Shown here: positions 16,879-25,339 of the stretch, piece after piece | Position numbering within the stretch: position 1 is the stretch's first letter | How the letters are laid out: each line of letters begins with the position of its first letter | Origin: a virus | Reading direction: 5' to 3' (one strand) | Virus record (IMG/VR): IMGVR_UViG_3300027861_000018 | Location: 22,269-86,268 of that record | Length of the DNA: 64,000 nucleotides | The notes under the pieces: model-generated | What the model saw: only the letters and a program-made list of their open reading frames with translations | Database searches by the model: none | Told to the model about the DNA's origin: nothing | Translations under genes and position numbers: made by a program

Positions 16879-18551
16879 GACACTACCTCAATATCAAAAG
16901 CACCCTGCTCTCGATACAGACGAATGCGCTCAAGGGAGTGATCTGCTAGATACTTATTGTGCAAATCCATGAAATCAATCAAGATGGCGCGCTGCTCTGC
17001 TATTGGCACCCCAGGGATGGGAGTCAGCTGGCGATTGCGCTGCAGACAAGCCTTGCGACTAGCGCCCCCCTCTGCGTTGAGCACGGCCTGAATGGCGGGG
17101 ATGTCCACGCCCTCGCCGAACACGGTCCCAATTATGACATCCAACTCTCCCGCAATGTATGACTCGATGATGGCCTCACGTCGCTTGGTCGAGGTCTGGC
17201 CTATGACTTTCCCGACACGGATGTCGGCACCCTCCATCATCTCGACAAGGAGTGAAACGTGCGCCAACTCCTGGACCACGACCAGAGACTTGATGCCCTC
17301 GCCAGCTAGACGCCTGACCTCAGCCACGATGCGATTGTTTCGCCATTCGTGCTTGATTATGCCCTGGCTGCGCGCCTCGTTGTAGACGCCATTGACCTCT
17401 GGCGCTTTGGGGACCTTGATGAGCTGAACCGATGGTCGCACCAGGAAGCCCATATCAATGAGCCGATTAACGTCCAAATCATACACGATGGGGCCAGTAG
17501 TCGCTCTCACCCAGATAGACCCAGTGGGGTAGCCGCCACTTTCATCCTCTGTCCAGATTGTAGCGCTGAGGCCAATCTTGTGCTGAGCATCCAATGCCTC
17601 CAGGACCTGGCGCCACCTCTCGCCTTCCAGGTGATGGACCTCATCGAAGAACACAACATCAAAGTGGCCAAACAATGCCGTGGTGCGCTCTAGCTTGTGC
17701 CGCTCGCGCTCGATGCGCTTGCTGACCGGGATGATCTGCGCCTTGGCATCTATTGTCCATATGCCTCGCGCGTTGGTCATCTTGGTCCAACTCGCAGGCT
17801 GATACATGTTGCTGACAAGACTCCTCTTTGCCTTGGCGATCAGCAAGTCCAATTCTGATTCATCGGCAACAGGCGGAATGGAGGTGAGTGCCTGGCGCGC
17901 TCTGCGCTTGGCGCGCCTGATCCGCGGCCTCATATCCTCCATGTTGCGAGCTATTGACTGGACGCTCGCCACTGTGACGTCCCGCACATCCCAAGCCCCT
18001 CCCCCTATGCGGCCAATGGGCACTCCCAACACATCGCTGAACAGGCGGTGGGTCTGATTGAGCAAAAGGTCGGATGTGACGAGAAAGAGAGACCGGCGCT
18101 TGATGCGATCAATTATCAGCGATGCGATGACCGTCTTGCCCCCACGGGTGGCAACCCTAACCAAGCACTTGCCTGTGGCCAACCCGCGGTCGGCGACCAC
18201 GGCGTCAGTCGCAGCCACCTGGTAGTCACGACCCTTCCAAGCAGGATTCCAGGCGGTGATGATGGGCGGATGCATCGGGCGCCGGTGATCGCGCCATCTG
18301 ATCTTCTCTCCCAGCTCTTTGGCTAGCTCTCTGATGTCTGTCACAAGGCCAACCGGAGCGCGATATCCGCCACCTGATCTGGCTGGGATTGCCTTCAGCA
18401 GGCGCTCCTTGCCGTCCCATCTGTGAGCTTTGAAAGCAGATACGTGCTCATGCCCTTCCACAAAATAGCTCGTGCGCGCTGACAGCTTCCTGATGTAGCT
18501 CATAGGTGCGCCAAGCACTACCGCATATTGGTTATCAACGTGCACTTCCAC
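16875..18551 (-). CDS. SF2 DNA/RNA helicase (UvsW/DEAD-like)
   Basis: 558 residues. The N-terminal region resembles the UvsW-type DNA-binding module. Motif I is VATRGGKT, motif II DEVHH, motif III LSATI, motif IV region SLVVVQE, and motif V GTVFGEGVDIP. Motif VI appears as CLQRNRQLTP, lacking the usual QRxGRxxR glycine and final arginine. It could act in recombination, fork restart or replication initiation. The GTG has GGAGG 7 bases upstream. Confidence 0.8.
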   Translation of the reverse strand: MEVHVDNQYAVVLGAPMSYIRKLSARTSYFVEGHEHVSAFKAHRWDGKERLLKAIPARSGGGYRAPVGLVTDIRELAKELGEKIRWRDHRRPMHPPIITAWNPAWKGRDYQVAATDAVVADRGLATGKCLVRVATRGGKTVIASLIIDRIKRRSLFLVTSDLLLNQTHRLFSDVLGVPIGRIGGGAWDVRDVTVASVQSIARNMEDMRPRIRRAKRRARQALTSIPPVADESELDLLIAKAKRSLVSNMYQPASWTKMTNARGIWTIDAKAQIIPVSKRIERERHKLERTTALFGHFDVVFFDEVHHLEGERWRQVLEALDAQHKIGLSATIWTEDESGGYPTGSIWVRATTGPIVYDLDVNRLIDMGFLVRPSVQLIKVPKAPEVNGVYNEARSQGIIKHEWRNNRIVAEVRRLAGEGIKSLVVVQELAHVSLLVEMMEGADIRVGKVIGQTSTKRREAIIESYIAGELDVIIGTVFGEGVDIPAIQAVLNAEGGASRKACLQRNRQLTPIPGVPIAEQRAILIDFMDLHNKYLADHSLERIRLYREQGAFDIEVVS

Positions 18552-18590
18552 GGGCAGACCTCCGGCACTACCCTACAGCGCACACGCGGA

Positions 18591-19064
18591 TCAGGGCTGG
18601 TCGTGCGATGATGAGCCATTGTTGCTGAGCTGGACATACATCCCTGCCCCTGCGCCGATGACTGCGACGATCAAGGCAACGATGAGGCCGCCTGCGATGC
18701 GGCGCCACATTGATGCCGAGTCACCGGCAACCTTGTCTCGCTCTTTCTTTTGACCCTCAAACTCAGCTTTCCACAGCAAGACATCTTGTTGGAGGCTCTC
18801 AATGTGATCAACCTTCTTCTGGACTCTGTCGAAATTGGGTATGCTCCCGCCCAACTCCCCAACGCTAGTCTTGACTGAATTCAGATCAGAGCCTAGCAAT
18901 TCAATCTTGTCGCCAATGCGGCGCTCCACTTCGCCCAACGCTTTGTGGAAATCAGCTTCAGTCATTTTGAATCCCAGCAAATTGCTGTTGCGCCCAAACT
19001 CAGGCGTGATCTTGGCGACACGGTGTCGCTGCTCCACTATTCCCAATGGTTCGATGGCTGACAT
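18591..19064 (-). CDS. Holin candidate, XhlA-like coiled coil plus C-terminal membrane segment
   Basis: 157 residues from MSAIEPLG; a GTG at 19109 would add 15 residues but has a poorer ribosome site. Residues about 35-115 form a coiled coil (ALGEVERRIGDKIELLG, VQKKVDHIESLQQDV). A single membrane segment follows at about 122-145 (IAGGLIVALIVAVIGAGAGM), then a short hydrophilic tail. This architecture matches XhlA-type holin-associated proteins, and the gene lies immediately downstream of the endolysin. A spanin or other membrane-tethered protein is the alternative. Confidence 0.55.
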   Translation of the reverse strand: MSAIEPLGIVEQRHRVAKITPEFGRNSNLLGFKMTEADFHKALGEVERRIGDKIELLGSDLNSVKTSVGELGGSIPNFDRVQKKVDHIESLQQDVLLWKAEFEGQKKERDKVAGDSASMWRRIAGGLIVALIVAVIGAGAGMYVQLSNNGSSSHDQP

Positions 19065-19177
19065 TATGCATTCCATTTGTTGGCAAGTTTGATATGACAG
19101 CCGCCCCACCCTGCCATTAACTCTATCTGAATTTCAGGTAAGGAGGGCTACGGAGCGCGACTGTACCAGATTTGGAT

Positions 19178-20029
19178 TCAGTGACACTGATCCGTGGGCC
19201 TGCCACTATCCGTCCACACGCGGTGCGCCTTGGCAAGCTCAACGGCTGTCATCACGTCGCGCCAACCTGTGTCATGAGCACGGCTGGACTTCTGGAACTC
19301 AACTAGAGCAATGCGAGACTTGGCACCCCAAGAGCCATCCACCCCATCTTGGTTCGGGCCATACGCTCCCAAATCATACCCCAAGTCCACGAGGCGCTGC
19401 TGCCACTCACGATCAGTCTTGGGCACCTTCACGCCACGCGCACGCCTATCCTCAACCCACCTCTGGAGGCGCTTGCCTGGGCAATTCTCCTTTCCGAAGT
19501 GGTAGTGGCCATAAGTCTGAGCAGAATCAAGTCCCAGGATGAACGCGAGAGCGTCTGTCGTCCTCTCCAAGGTTGAGAGCTGGGCTTGGCTTGGACCGCG
19601 GCTGGCGCCCTTGTAGCTGACCCCGGTGAAGTCGCCAAGGACGCACAACGCCAGAAAGTTGTGATTGGCTCTGGTGCCCGGGACGGGATTTGTTCTGCCT
19701 CCCTGACTCCAGGTGATGTCCTCCAGGTCATTCACAATGTGAAGGACGCCATCAGAATCGATGATGGCGAAGTACAGCGCACGCGGTGCGCCTGTGGCGC
19801 TGACGTGATTGGGCCCAATGTGATATTTGTTGATGCCGTCGGAGGTGCCTGTGCCAGCTGATTGGTGCACCACGATGCCCTGGATGGCGCTCTGACCTTC
19901 CTCTGCTGCGGCACGCACCAGGCGACGGGCGAAGTGCTTGCTGCTGTGTCGGGGCAACTCGCTGCGTCGGTCCACAGCGTGGGGCACCTTGGACAGCAGT
20001 ACGTCGATGAGGTCATTGCGAGTGGTCAT
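19178..20029 (-). CDS. Endolysin: N-acetylmuramoyl-L-alanine amidase with peptidoglycan-binding domain
   Basis: 283 residues from an ATG with AGAGGAGATACC in front of it. The amidase_2/PGRP-type domain has GIVVHQSAG (zinc His), then YGHYHFGKENCPG carrying the second His and the Cys of the zinc site, with a Lys near the Cys as in T7 lysozyme. After KTDREWQQRLVDLGYD a PG_binding_1-like domain follows (GVDGSWGAKSRIALVEFQK). It cuts the amide bond between muramic acid and the stem peptide at lysis. No signal peptide is seen, so export by a holin is expected; a candidate is the next gene. Confidence 0.9.
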   Translation of the reverse strand: MTTRNDLIDVLLSKVPHAVDRRSELPRHSSKHFARRLVRAAAEEGQSAIQGIVVHQSAGTGTSDGINKYHIGPNHVSATGAPRALYFAIIDSDGVLHIVNDLEDITWSQGGRTNPVPGTRANHNFLALCVLGDFTGVSYKGASRGPSQAQLSTLERTTDALAFILGLDSAQTYGHYHFGKENCPGKRLQRWVEDRRARGVKVPKTDREWQQRLVDLGYDLGAYGPNQDGVDGSWGAKSRIALVEFQKSSRAHDTGWRDVMTAVELAKAHRVWTDSGRPTDQCH

Positions 20030-20108
20030 GGTATCTCCTCTGGCCACCTCCTGCGCATCAAAGAGGTGTGCTTGGGTATCGGTGTGGTTGCGGGCGCCTG
20101 AGCGCCCT

Positions 20109-20396
20109 CTAGGCAGACGGAGGTGCGGCCGTGGTGCAGTAGGCGTGGATGAGATGGCGCCACGCTTCCGTCAGGACTGTGCGCTGGTCTTGCACCGCTC
20201 GCGCCTTGAGCGTGAGCTGATCGACCCTTGCCTGCTGGGCCCTGAGATTGTGCTCTGCGAGGGCGAGGTCAGATGTGACACCCTCATGCGTTGCTCGCAG
20301 ATTCCGCATCATGCCAGCGACCGCCGCCAAGTGATCTGGCGGCTCGACAGTGTATCGTTCCAACTCTTGGGCAGTCACTTGCAATGACTTTGACAT
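20109..20396 (-). CDS. Small coiled-coil protein
   Basis: 95 residues, mostly helix with heptads (DLALAEHNLRAQQARVDQL). It lies between the fibre gene and the endolysin. No family recognised. Position suggests a fibre chaperone or a lysis-associated protein; both are guesses. The start is an ATG with AGGAGG in front. Confidence 0.65.
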   Translation of the reverse strand: MSKSLQVTAQELERYTVEPPDHLAAVAGMMRNLRATHEGVTSDLALAEHNLRAQQARVDQLTLKARAVQDQRTVLTEAWRHLIHAYCTTAAPPSA

Positions 20397-20432
20397 TGAT
20401 CCTCCTGTGCCATGAGACCAGATGAGGGTGGG

Positions 20433-23400
20433 TCAGGCGATGTTGTTGCCATTTGAATAGGTGTTAGTTCCATTGTCTGTGAGCGATGCGCCGGTATACT
20501 TGTTGCCAACGATGGTCGTTTCATCGGCTCCCGCATCAATCACAATCGTGCTCGTGAGCCGATTCCCAACCAGCACAGTCTCATCACCGTCAAGCGCGAG
20601 CGCGCCATCAAAGTGATTGCCGACCAGCGCAACTTCGCTTGCCGCTGACTCAATGGTGGTGGTGCCGTCAAACACATTACCTGTCAGCGCGCACTGATCG
20701 CCGTCGAAATCAAAGGTGGCGTCAAACACATTCCCAACCAGCGTGTTCTGATCATCCGTGCCGCCATCATTGAAGTCAGCATTGCCTGTCACCCTATTGC
20801 CAACAAACGTTGCGAAGTCCAGTGTGGCAGTGACCGTGCTATCAAACACATTCCCGGACACCGAGCCGTCAGCAATGGTCAAAGCTGCTGCGCCAGAGAC
20901 GCTGTTGCCCGTCAGAGCTGAATTGGTGGTGCCGTCCCACGTCAGCGCACCCATGCGATTACCGACACACGTGCCATTGGCTGACGCCATGTCAACGGCG
21001 CCATTGCCGAAGTTGCCCAAGAAGGACATGCCCACGGTGACACCCGGACCATCATACAGGCTGGTTGTACTTGGAGCCAAATTGCCCATCACAACCCAGG
21101 ACGTAGCGCCAGTGCGTGCCTCGACCGCGATGGGGGAGCCGCTTGACGTCTCGACGATATTGCCGCTGATGACGTGCTGATCGCCAGCAGCCGTGACGCC
21201 AATGGCATCAACCAAGCTGGCCTGAATTATGTTGTTGTTGACAACAACTTGGGCTGCGCCATTGGTGTCGATTCCGATGTCACCGACGCGCATGATGTTG
21301 TTGCTGATGATGACCTGCTCGATGCTCCCCGCCGTCTCCAGCAACTCCACGCCAATCCCGACCTCGACGATGAGATTGCCCTGGATGAATATGCATTTAG
21401 CGTCTGCCGTGCTGCCCGTCTCAATGAGGATGCCCACAAGGGCAGCAGTGGTGACGTCATCTCCAACAATAGTATTCCCCAAGATGAAGATGCCATTGCC
21501 GTGCGGTCCGATGGGGGAGTCATCGGGCTTGATGTAGATCACCGCTGCTGCGGCTGCGCCTGCGCCATAGTTGGATGTGAAGCGATTGTTGTGGATGCGA
21601 AGGTTGTTCACATCACTGCCTGATGCCCAGTCCCCCACCTCAATCGCAGAGGTGTCGGCGGCCATGTCGAAGTCGAAATCATTGTCATGGGCATACAGGT
21701 TGGAGCAACCTTCTGACATGGCCAGCAGCTCAGCATTGATTGAATCAATGTCATTGTGCGCCAATGTGACCTTGTCAGCACTGCCTGTCACTTGAATGAT
21801 GCCGCCCGGGTTGCCGGTCGGGATGGTGGTTGCGTTCTGCGAGCCGCGGCAGCCGATGAAGCTCACCAAGCTGATGTCAGAGGTTGACCAGAGCACAGCC
21901 CCCTCTGTGTGGATGATGCAGTTCTCGAAACGGATGTTGTCAATGGCATTTGAATCAGTGCCAATGTTGTTGATGATGCCCGGGAAAGCATTGCCAACGT
22001 CGCTGCCGCCGATGAATGTGCACCCCTGGAATGACAAGCCGCTGATGTCCCGCTGCTCTGCCGCGCTGTTGGTCAGCGCCTTGATCCACGCATCTTCATC
22101 ATCCGTCGATGTGCCGGTGTAATTGAAGGTGACGCCCTCGAAAGTCCACCCGGTAATTGCTGTTGCTGCCGGCATCTCAAACAAGGAAGCGTCTGCGCTG
22201 AATGTGATCCTGGCGCCACTTACGTCGTCTGGCGACGTGTCGAAACCAGTGTGTTGGAACTTTGTCCCTAACCCGCGGAAAGTGACGTTGGACGGGTAGT
22301 GGGCTGCGCGGTCCAGAGCGGATGCGATTGTGATGTCATCCACAATTTCAATAATGGCCTTGAGCTTGTCTGTCCCTTGCTGCAAAGAGTAGATGCGCGA
22401 CAAGGCCGCTTCCAAAGTACGATATGCGGTGCGGTGATCATTGTTGTCCGACACCTGGAGCACGATTGGCTCGTTGAACTCTTGGATGCGGCGCGCCACC
22501 AGATTCCCGACCGTGCCCACCACGTTCCCACTTCCGTCCACAACGAAGTGCAGGTATGGCGTGCGCCCGCCCTGGTTGGCAGCGTCCCAGGTGTCATATG
22601 CTTCGAACACCTTGGTGACCGGGTTCCACGTGATCCACACATCGCTGGTCGTGTATGCCCAGGTGATGACCTGCGAATTGGCGCTGACCAGAAGGCGGCC
22701 GCCTGTGAAGACTTCTCCTGTGCTCGTGATCGTGATGTCGGCCGTGTTCACGGTGCCCGTTGGCACAGTGATCCACCCCTTGGTGAGCAGTTCATCAAAC
22801 AAGTCACTGACTTCCCCAAGTGGAGTCATGATTGTCTGACCGCTGTCAACAAATGTGCGCGGCGCACCGCCCCCAGCAATGGTCCCAATGAAGGCGTGGG
22901 CGGCCAGGCTCTGGACCGTGCTTGACCTCGTGATGATGGGGCCCATGATGGCGACACGATAATCGCCAACGGTCGTCGATACAGTCGACTGCCCAAGCAC
23001 GCCAGTGGTAGTGATCTCATCGCCGCCGGCCCCGCCTATGACAACCGCTTCAACCGCAGTCGCATATGAAGTGGATTCAGGGCTAACGAGCCAGACAATG
23101 GCGGTGCGGCCGGTGAAGTCATCAGAAGCATGCAACAGGTGGTCGCCGAGGGTGATTGTGATCGACCCTCCGTTGTCCACCACAGCAGTTGGCGCATCCA
23201 GTTGACACAACTCCAAGTCTGTGTAGTCATACTTGGCAGTGCCGTCGGCCTGGTTGACAGCCATCGCTTTTGGCACTTGGCCTGTGGATGCTGCGACATA
23301 ATAGGTGGTAGCCGCATCTTCAAACGGCACCTCATCCAGATATGTCGAGCCAGCCTCATCGCTGATCATATTCCCCTGACCATCCACGCCATACATGTCG

Positions 23401-23615
23401 CCAAAATCAATGTGATTGGCGCCAGTGCCATCAGCCATGGTGACTGGCGTCCACCACGCCCCAACGTCTGCTGCCGCCGCCTCCCCTGTGGTCATGGCCT
23501 TGGTGTGGCGCTTGACCCCCTCTTCCAGGTAATCCAAGAAGCGGTCGCCAAGGTCTGAAGAGCCTATCACGCGACGGGTGAACAGGTTGATGCGTGAGGC
23601 GTTTGTGACTGGCAT
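20433..23615 (-). CDS. Tail fibre or tailspike with right-handed beta-helix
   Basis: 1060 residues. An N-terminal virion-binding part (about 1-400) precedes a beta-helix-like region starting near YPSNVTFRGLGTKF. From about 450 the chain is repetitive, with short rungs such as NNIRIHNNRF-type and ISNNIMRV, NNNIIQAS, ISGNIVETSS and, near the C-terminus, LVGNxFDG/LTGNVFDG runs every 14-20 residues. This is the pattern of pectate-lyase-like solenoids used for host-surface recognition or polysaccharide cleavage. No catalytic site is evident by eye. It follows the gpI-like gene with TAATG overlap, matching the P2 gpI-fibre order. It probably sets host range. Confidence 0.8.
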   Translation of the reverse strand: MPVTNASRINLFTRRVIGSSDLGDRFLDYLEEGVKRHTKAMTTGEAAAADVGAWWTPVTMADGTGANHIDFGDMYGVDGQGNMISDEAGSTYLDEVPFEDAATTYYVAASTGQVPKAMAVNQADGTAKYDYTDLELCQLDAPTAVVDNGGSITITLGDHLLHASDDFTGRTAIVWLVSPESTSYATAVEAVVIGGAGGDEITTTGVLGQSTVSTTVGDYRVAIMGPIITRSSTVQSLAAHAFIGTIAGGGAPRTFVDSGQTIMTPLGEVSDLFDELLTKGWITVPTGTVNTADITITSTGEVFTGGRLLVSANSQVITWAYTTSDVWITWNPVTKVFEAYDTWDAANQGGRTPYLHFVVDGSGNVVGTVGNLVARRIQEFNEPIVLQVSDNNDHRTAYRTLEAALSRIYSLQQGTDKLKAIIEIVDDITIASALDRAAHYPSNVTFRGLGTKFQHTGFDTSPDDVSGARITFSADASLFEMPAATAITGWTFEGVTFNYTGTSTDDEDAWIKALTNSAAEQRDISGLSFQGCTFIGGSDVGNAFPGIINNIGTDSNAIDNIRFENCIIHTEGAVLWSTSDISLVSFIGCRGSQNATTIPTGNPGGIIQVTGSADKVTLAHNDIDSINAELLAMSEGCSNLYAHDNDFDFDMAADTSAIEVGDWASGSDVNNLRIHNNRFTSNYGAGAAAAAVIYIKPDDSPIGPHGNGIFILGNTIVGDDVTTAALVGILIETGSTADAKCIFIQGNLIVEVGIGVELLETAGSIEQVIISNNIMRVGDIGIDTNGAAQVVVNNNIIQASLVDAIGVTAAGDQHVISGNIVETSSGSPIAVEARTGATSWVVMGNLAPSTTSLYDGPGVTVGMSFLGNFGNGAVDMASANGTCVGNRMGALTWDGTTNSALTGNSVSGAAALTIADGSVSGNVFDSTVTATLDFATFVGNRVTGNADFNDGGTDDQNTLVGNVFDATFDFDGDQCALTGNVFDGTTTIESAASEVALVGNHFDGALALDGDETVLVGNRLTSTIVIDAGADETTIVGNKYTGASLTDNGTNTYSNGNNIA

Positions 23616-25339
23616 TACAATTTCTCCACAAGGATGCGCATATCGTCAACATACCAGCCTTCATCAGAGCCGGAATGCGATACCAATGGATTGAACTGGA
23701 AGCGGATGTTCAGGGTGGCTTCTGCTGCGGCCCAGGTCGTAATATCCAAGCGCTTGCGCTCCCATCCAGTTGATGGGGCTGAGCCAACAGTTTCAGCCTT
23801 GGTGTAAGTCTTCAGCGCTGTACTACCAGACAAGATGATCACAAAAGCATCATCCTCGCCGCCGGCATAGCTGATCGCAGTGTATTGCCACCATTCCAAC
23901 CATATCCGGTGATCCGTGGCATTGTAAGCAGAGAGGTCCAGCGTGCTGCCGGTGGTCGCGTTGTTGTTCGCCACCGCAATGTCGTGGTCACCAGCCGTGC
24001 CCCAGGTGTGATAGCCTGACTCCCCCTGTCCGCAATACGCGGCTTCCGAACTGGACCTGTATCTGAAGCTAGTCACATGCCAATCGGCCGTGACCGTCCA
24101 GTTGTTCCAATCAGTCCACAGCGCCGGAGTCACGTCTGCCCAGATGGGGATTGAGGTGCCGGGCTCGGCGTCCCGCGTTGCGTCCCCCGCCTCTATTGTA
24201 TCGCAGTAAAGCGGGTGGCCAAACATGATTACGTTATCCACGCTCATGACGGCCGTGGTGGCAGCATAGCCGATGGCGCCCAAGACCAATGCTGCCGTCT
24301 CTGCGACAGTCATCAGATAATCGACCTCTTCGACTCCATCCACCAACACCTTGATGCGCTTCTGAATTGAATTCTCATCCAGGATGTGGATGACTATGCC
24401 CACCGGGTCAGCAATCGGGATTGCGGTGACGCCAGTATCCAAGTTGGATGAAACGGAGCTAACTGTCTGGTCCAAAGACCAAGTTGTGGTGCTGAGCGTG
24501 AAGGCCAAGCAATCAGCTGGCGCTGATGCGCCATCCCACATGAAATAGATGGTACAGGCTGTGAGCGATGTGAAGGTGAAGCTGCTCACCAAAGTAAATG
24601 TAGCGAGCGCATCGAGCCCAATCACATTGGCCTCAATCACGGCCCCTGTCGGCACCAGCATCTTGAAATTAGTGTCATCCCACGTAGGCTCTGTGCCTGA
24701 CACCAAGCTCCACTTGGTGACATCAAGCTGGAAGTCATCCACAAGGTCAGCATAGCAAACTTGGATTGCCTCTCCCATCGGACGGTTGAGCTGGACGATG
24801 TCGTGAATCAACTCTCTGTCTGTGCCATCTTCATCCATGATCCAGCAGATGGACAGGTGCTCGTCCCGATCACCATAGGTTTGGCCGACAAGCCATGGGT
24901 CAATCCCTCCAATCCCCTTGTACCAGAAGCCGCTTTGATCTGTCTCGATTCGCATATAAAACCAAGACCAATACACCACATCGCGACCGGTGAACAGACG
25001 CACGGCATTCTTGATTCCAGTCGGCGTCCCCTTCTGCTTCCACAGCTGCGCTGAAAGACGAAGCACCTTGCGCTTCTGCGCCTCGGTAAGGTCGGCAACA
25101 ATGTGCTTCACGGGCGTGGACCATCCCACAGCCCACAGCAGATAATCCAAGGCCCAAGCTGGGCAGGTGTCGAGGTCGAACAGCTGGAGCAGAGACCCTT
25201 GATCACTCTGCGTCTGTTCGAATGCCTCCTGAACGCCGCCCACATAGCCTTCCAGGATGCCACTGTCATCGGCATCGCGCAATGGCTTGATCAGGAAACG
25301 ATATACATCGTGCGGGAAGTCAGGATCAATGGTCGACAT
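23615..25339 (-). CDS. Tail protein I-like baseplate protein with C-terminal carbohydrate-binding-like domains
   Basis: 574 residues. The first 200 resemble P2 gpI: SLLQLFDLDTCPAWALDYLLWAVGW, then KRKVLRLSAQLWKQKGTPTGIKNAVRLFTG, which links the baseplate wedge to fibres. From about 205 the chain turns into beta-rich segments (FQLDVTKWSLVSGTEPTW) and a C-terminal jelly-roll-like domain, larger than P2 gpI. The extra domains may bind glycans. The ATG overlaps the gpJ-like TGA (TGATG). Confidence 0.75.
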   Translation of the reverse strand: MSTIDPDFPHDVYRFLIKPLRDADDSGILEGYVGGVQEAFEQTQSDQGSLLQLFDLDTCPAWALDYLLWAVGWSTPVKHIVADLTEAQKRKVLRLSAQLWKQKGTPTGIKNAVRLFTGRDVVYWSWFYMRIETDQSGFWYKGIGGIDPWLVGQTYGDRDEHLSICWIMDEDGTDRELIHDIVQLNRPMGEAIQVCYADLVDDFQLDVTKWSLVSGTEPTWDDTNFKMLVPTGAVIEANVIGLDALATFTLVSSFTFTSLTACTIYFMWDGASAPADCLAFTLSTTTWSLDQTVSSVSSNLDTGVTAIPIADPVGIVIHILDENSIQKRIKVLVDGVEEVDYLMTVAETAALVLGAIGYAATTAVMSVDNVIMFGHPLYCDTIEAGDATRDAEPGTSIPIWADVTPALWTDWNNWTVTADWHVTSFRYRSSSEAAYCGQGESGYHTWGTAGDHDIAVANNNATTGSTLDLSAYNATDHRIWLEWWQYTAISYAGGEDDAFVIILSGSTALKTYTKAETVGSAPSTGWERKRLDITTWAAAEATLNIRFQFNPLVSHSGSDEGWYVDDMRILVEKL

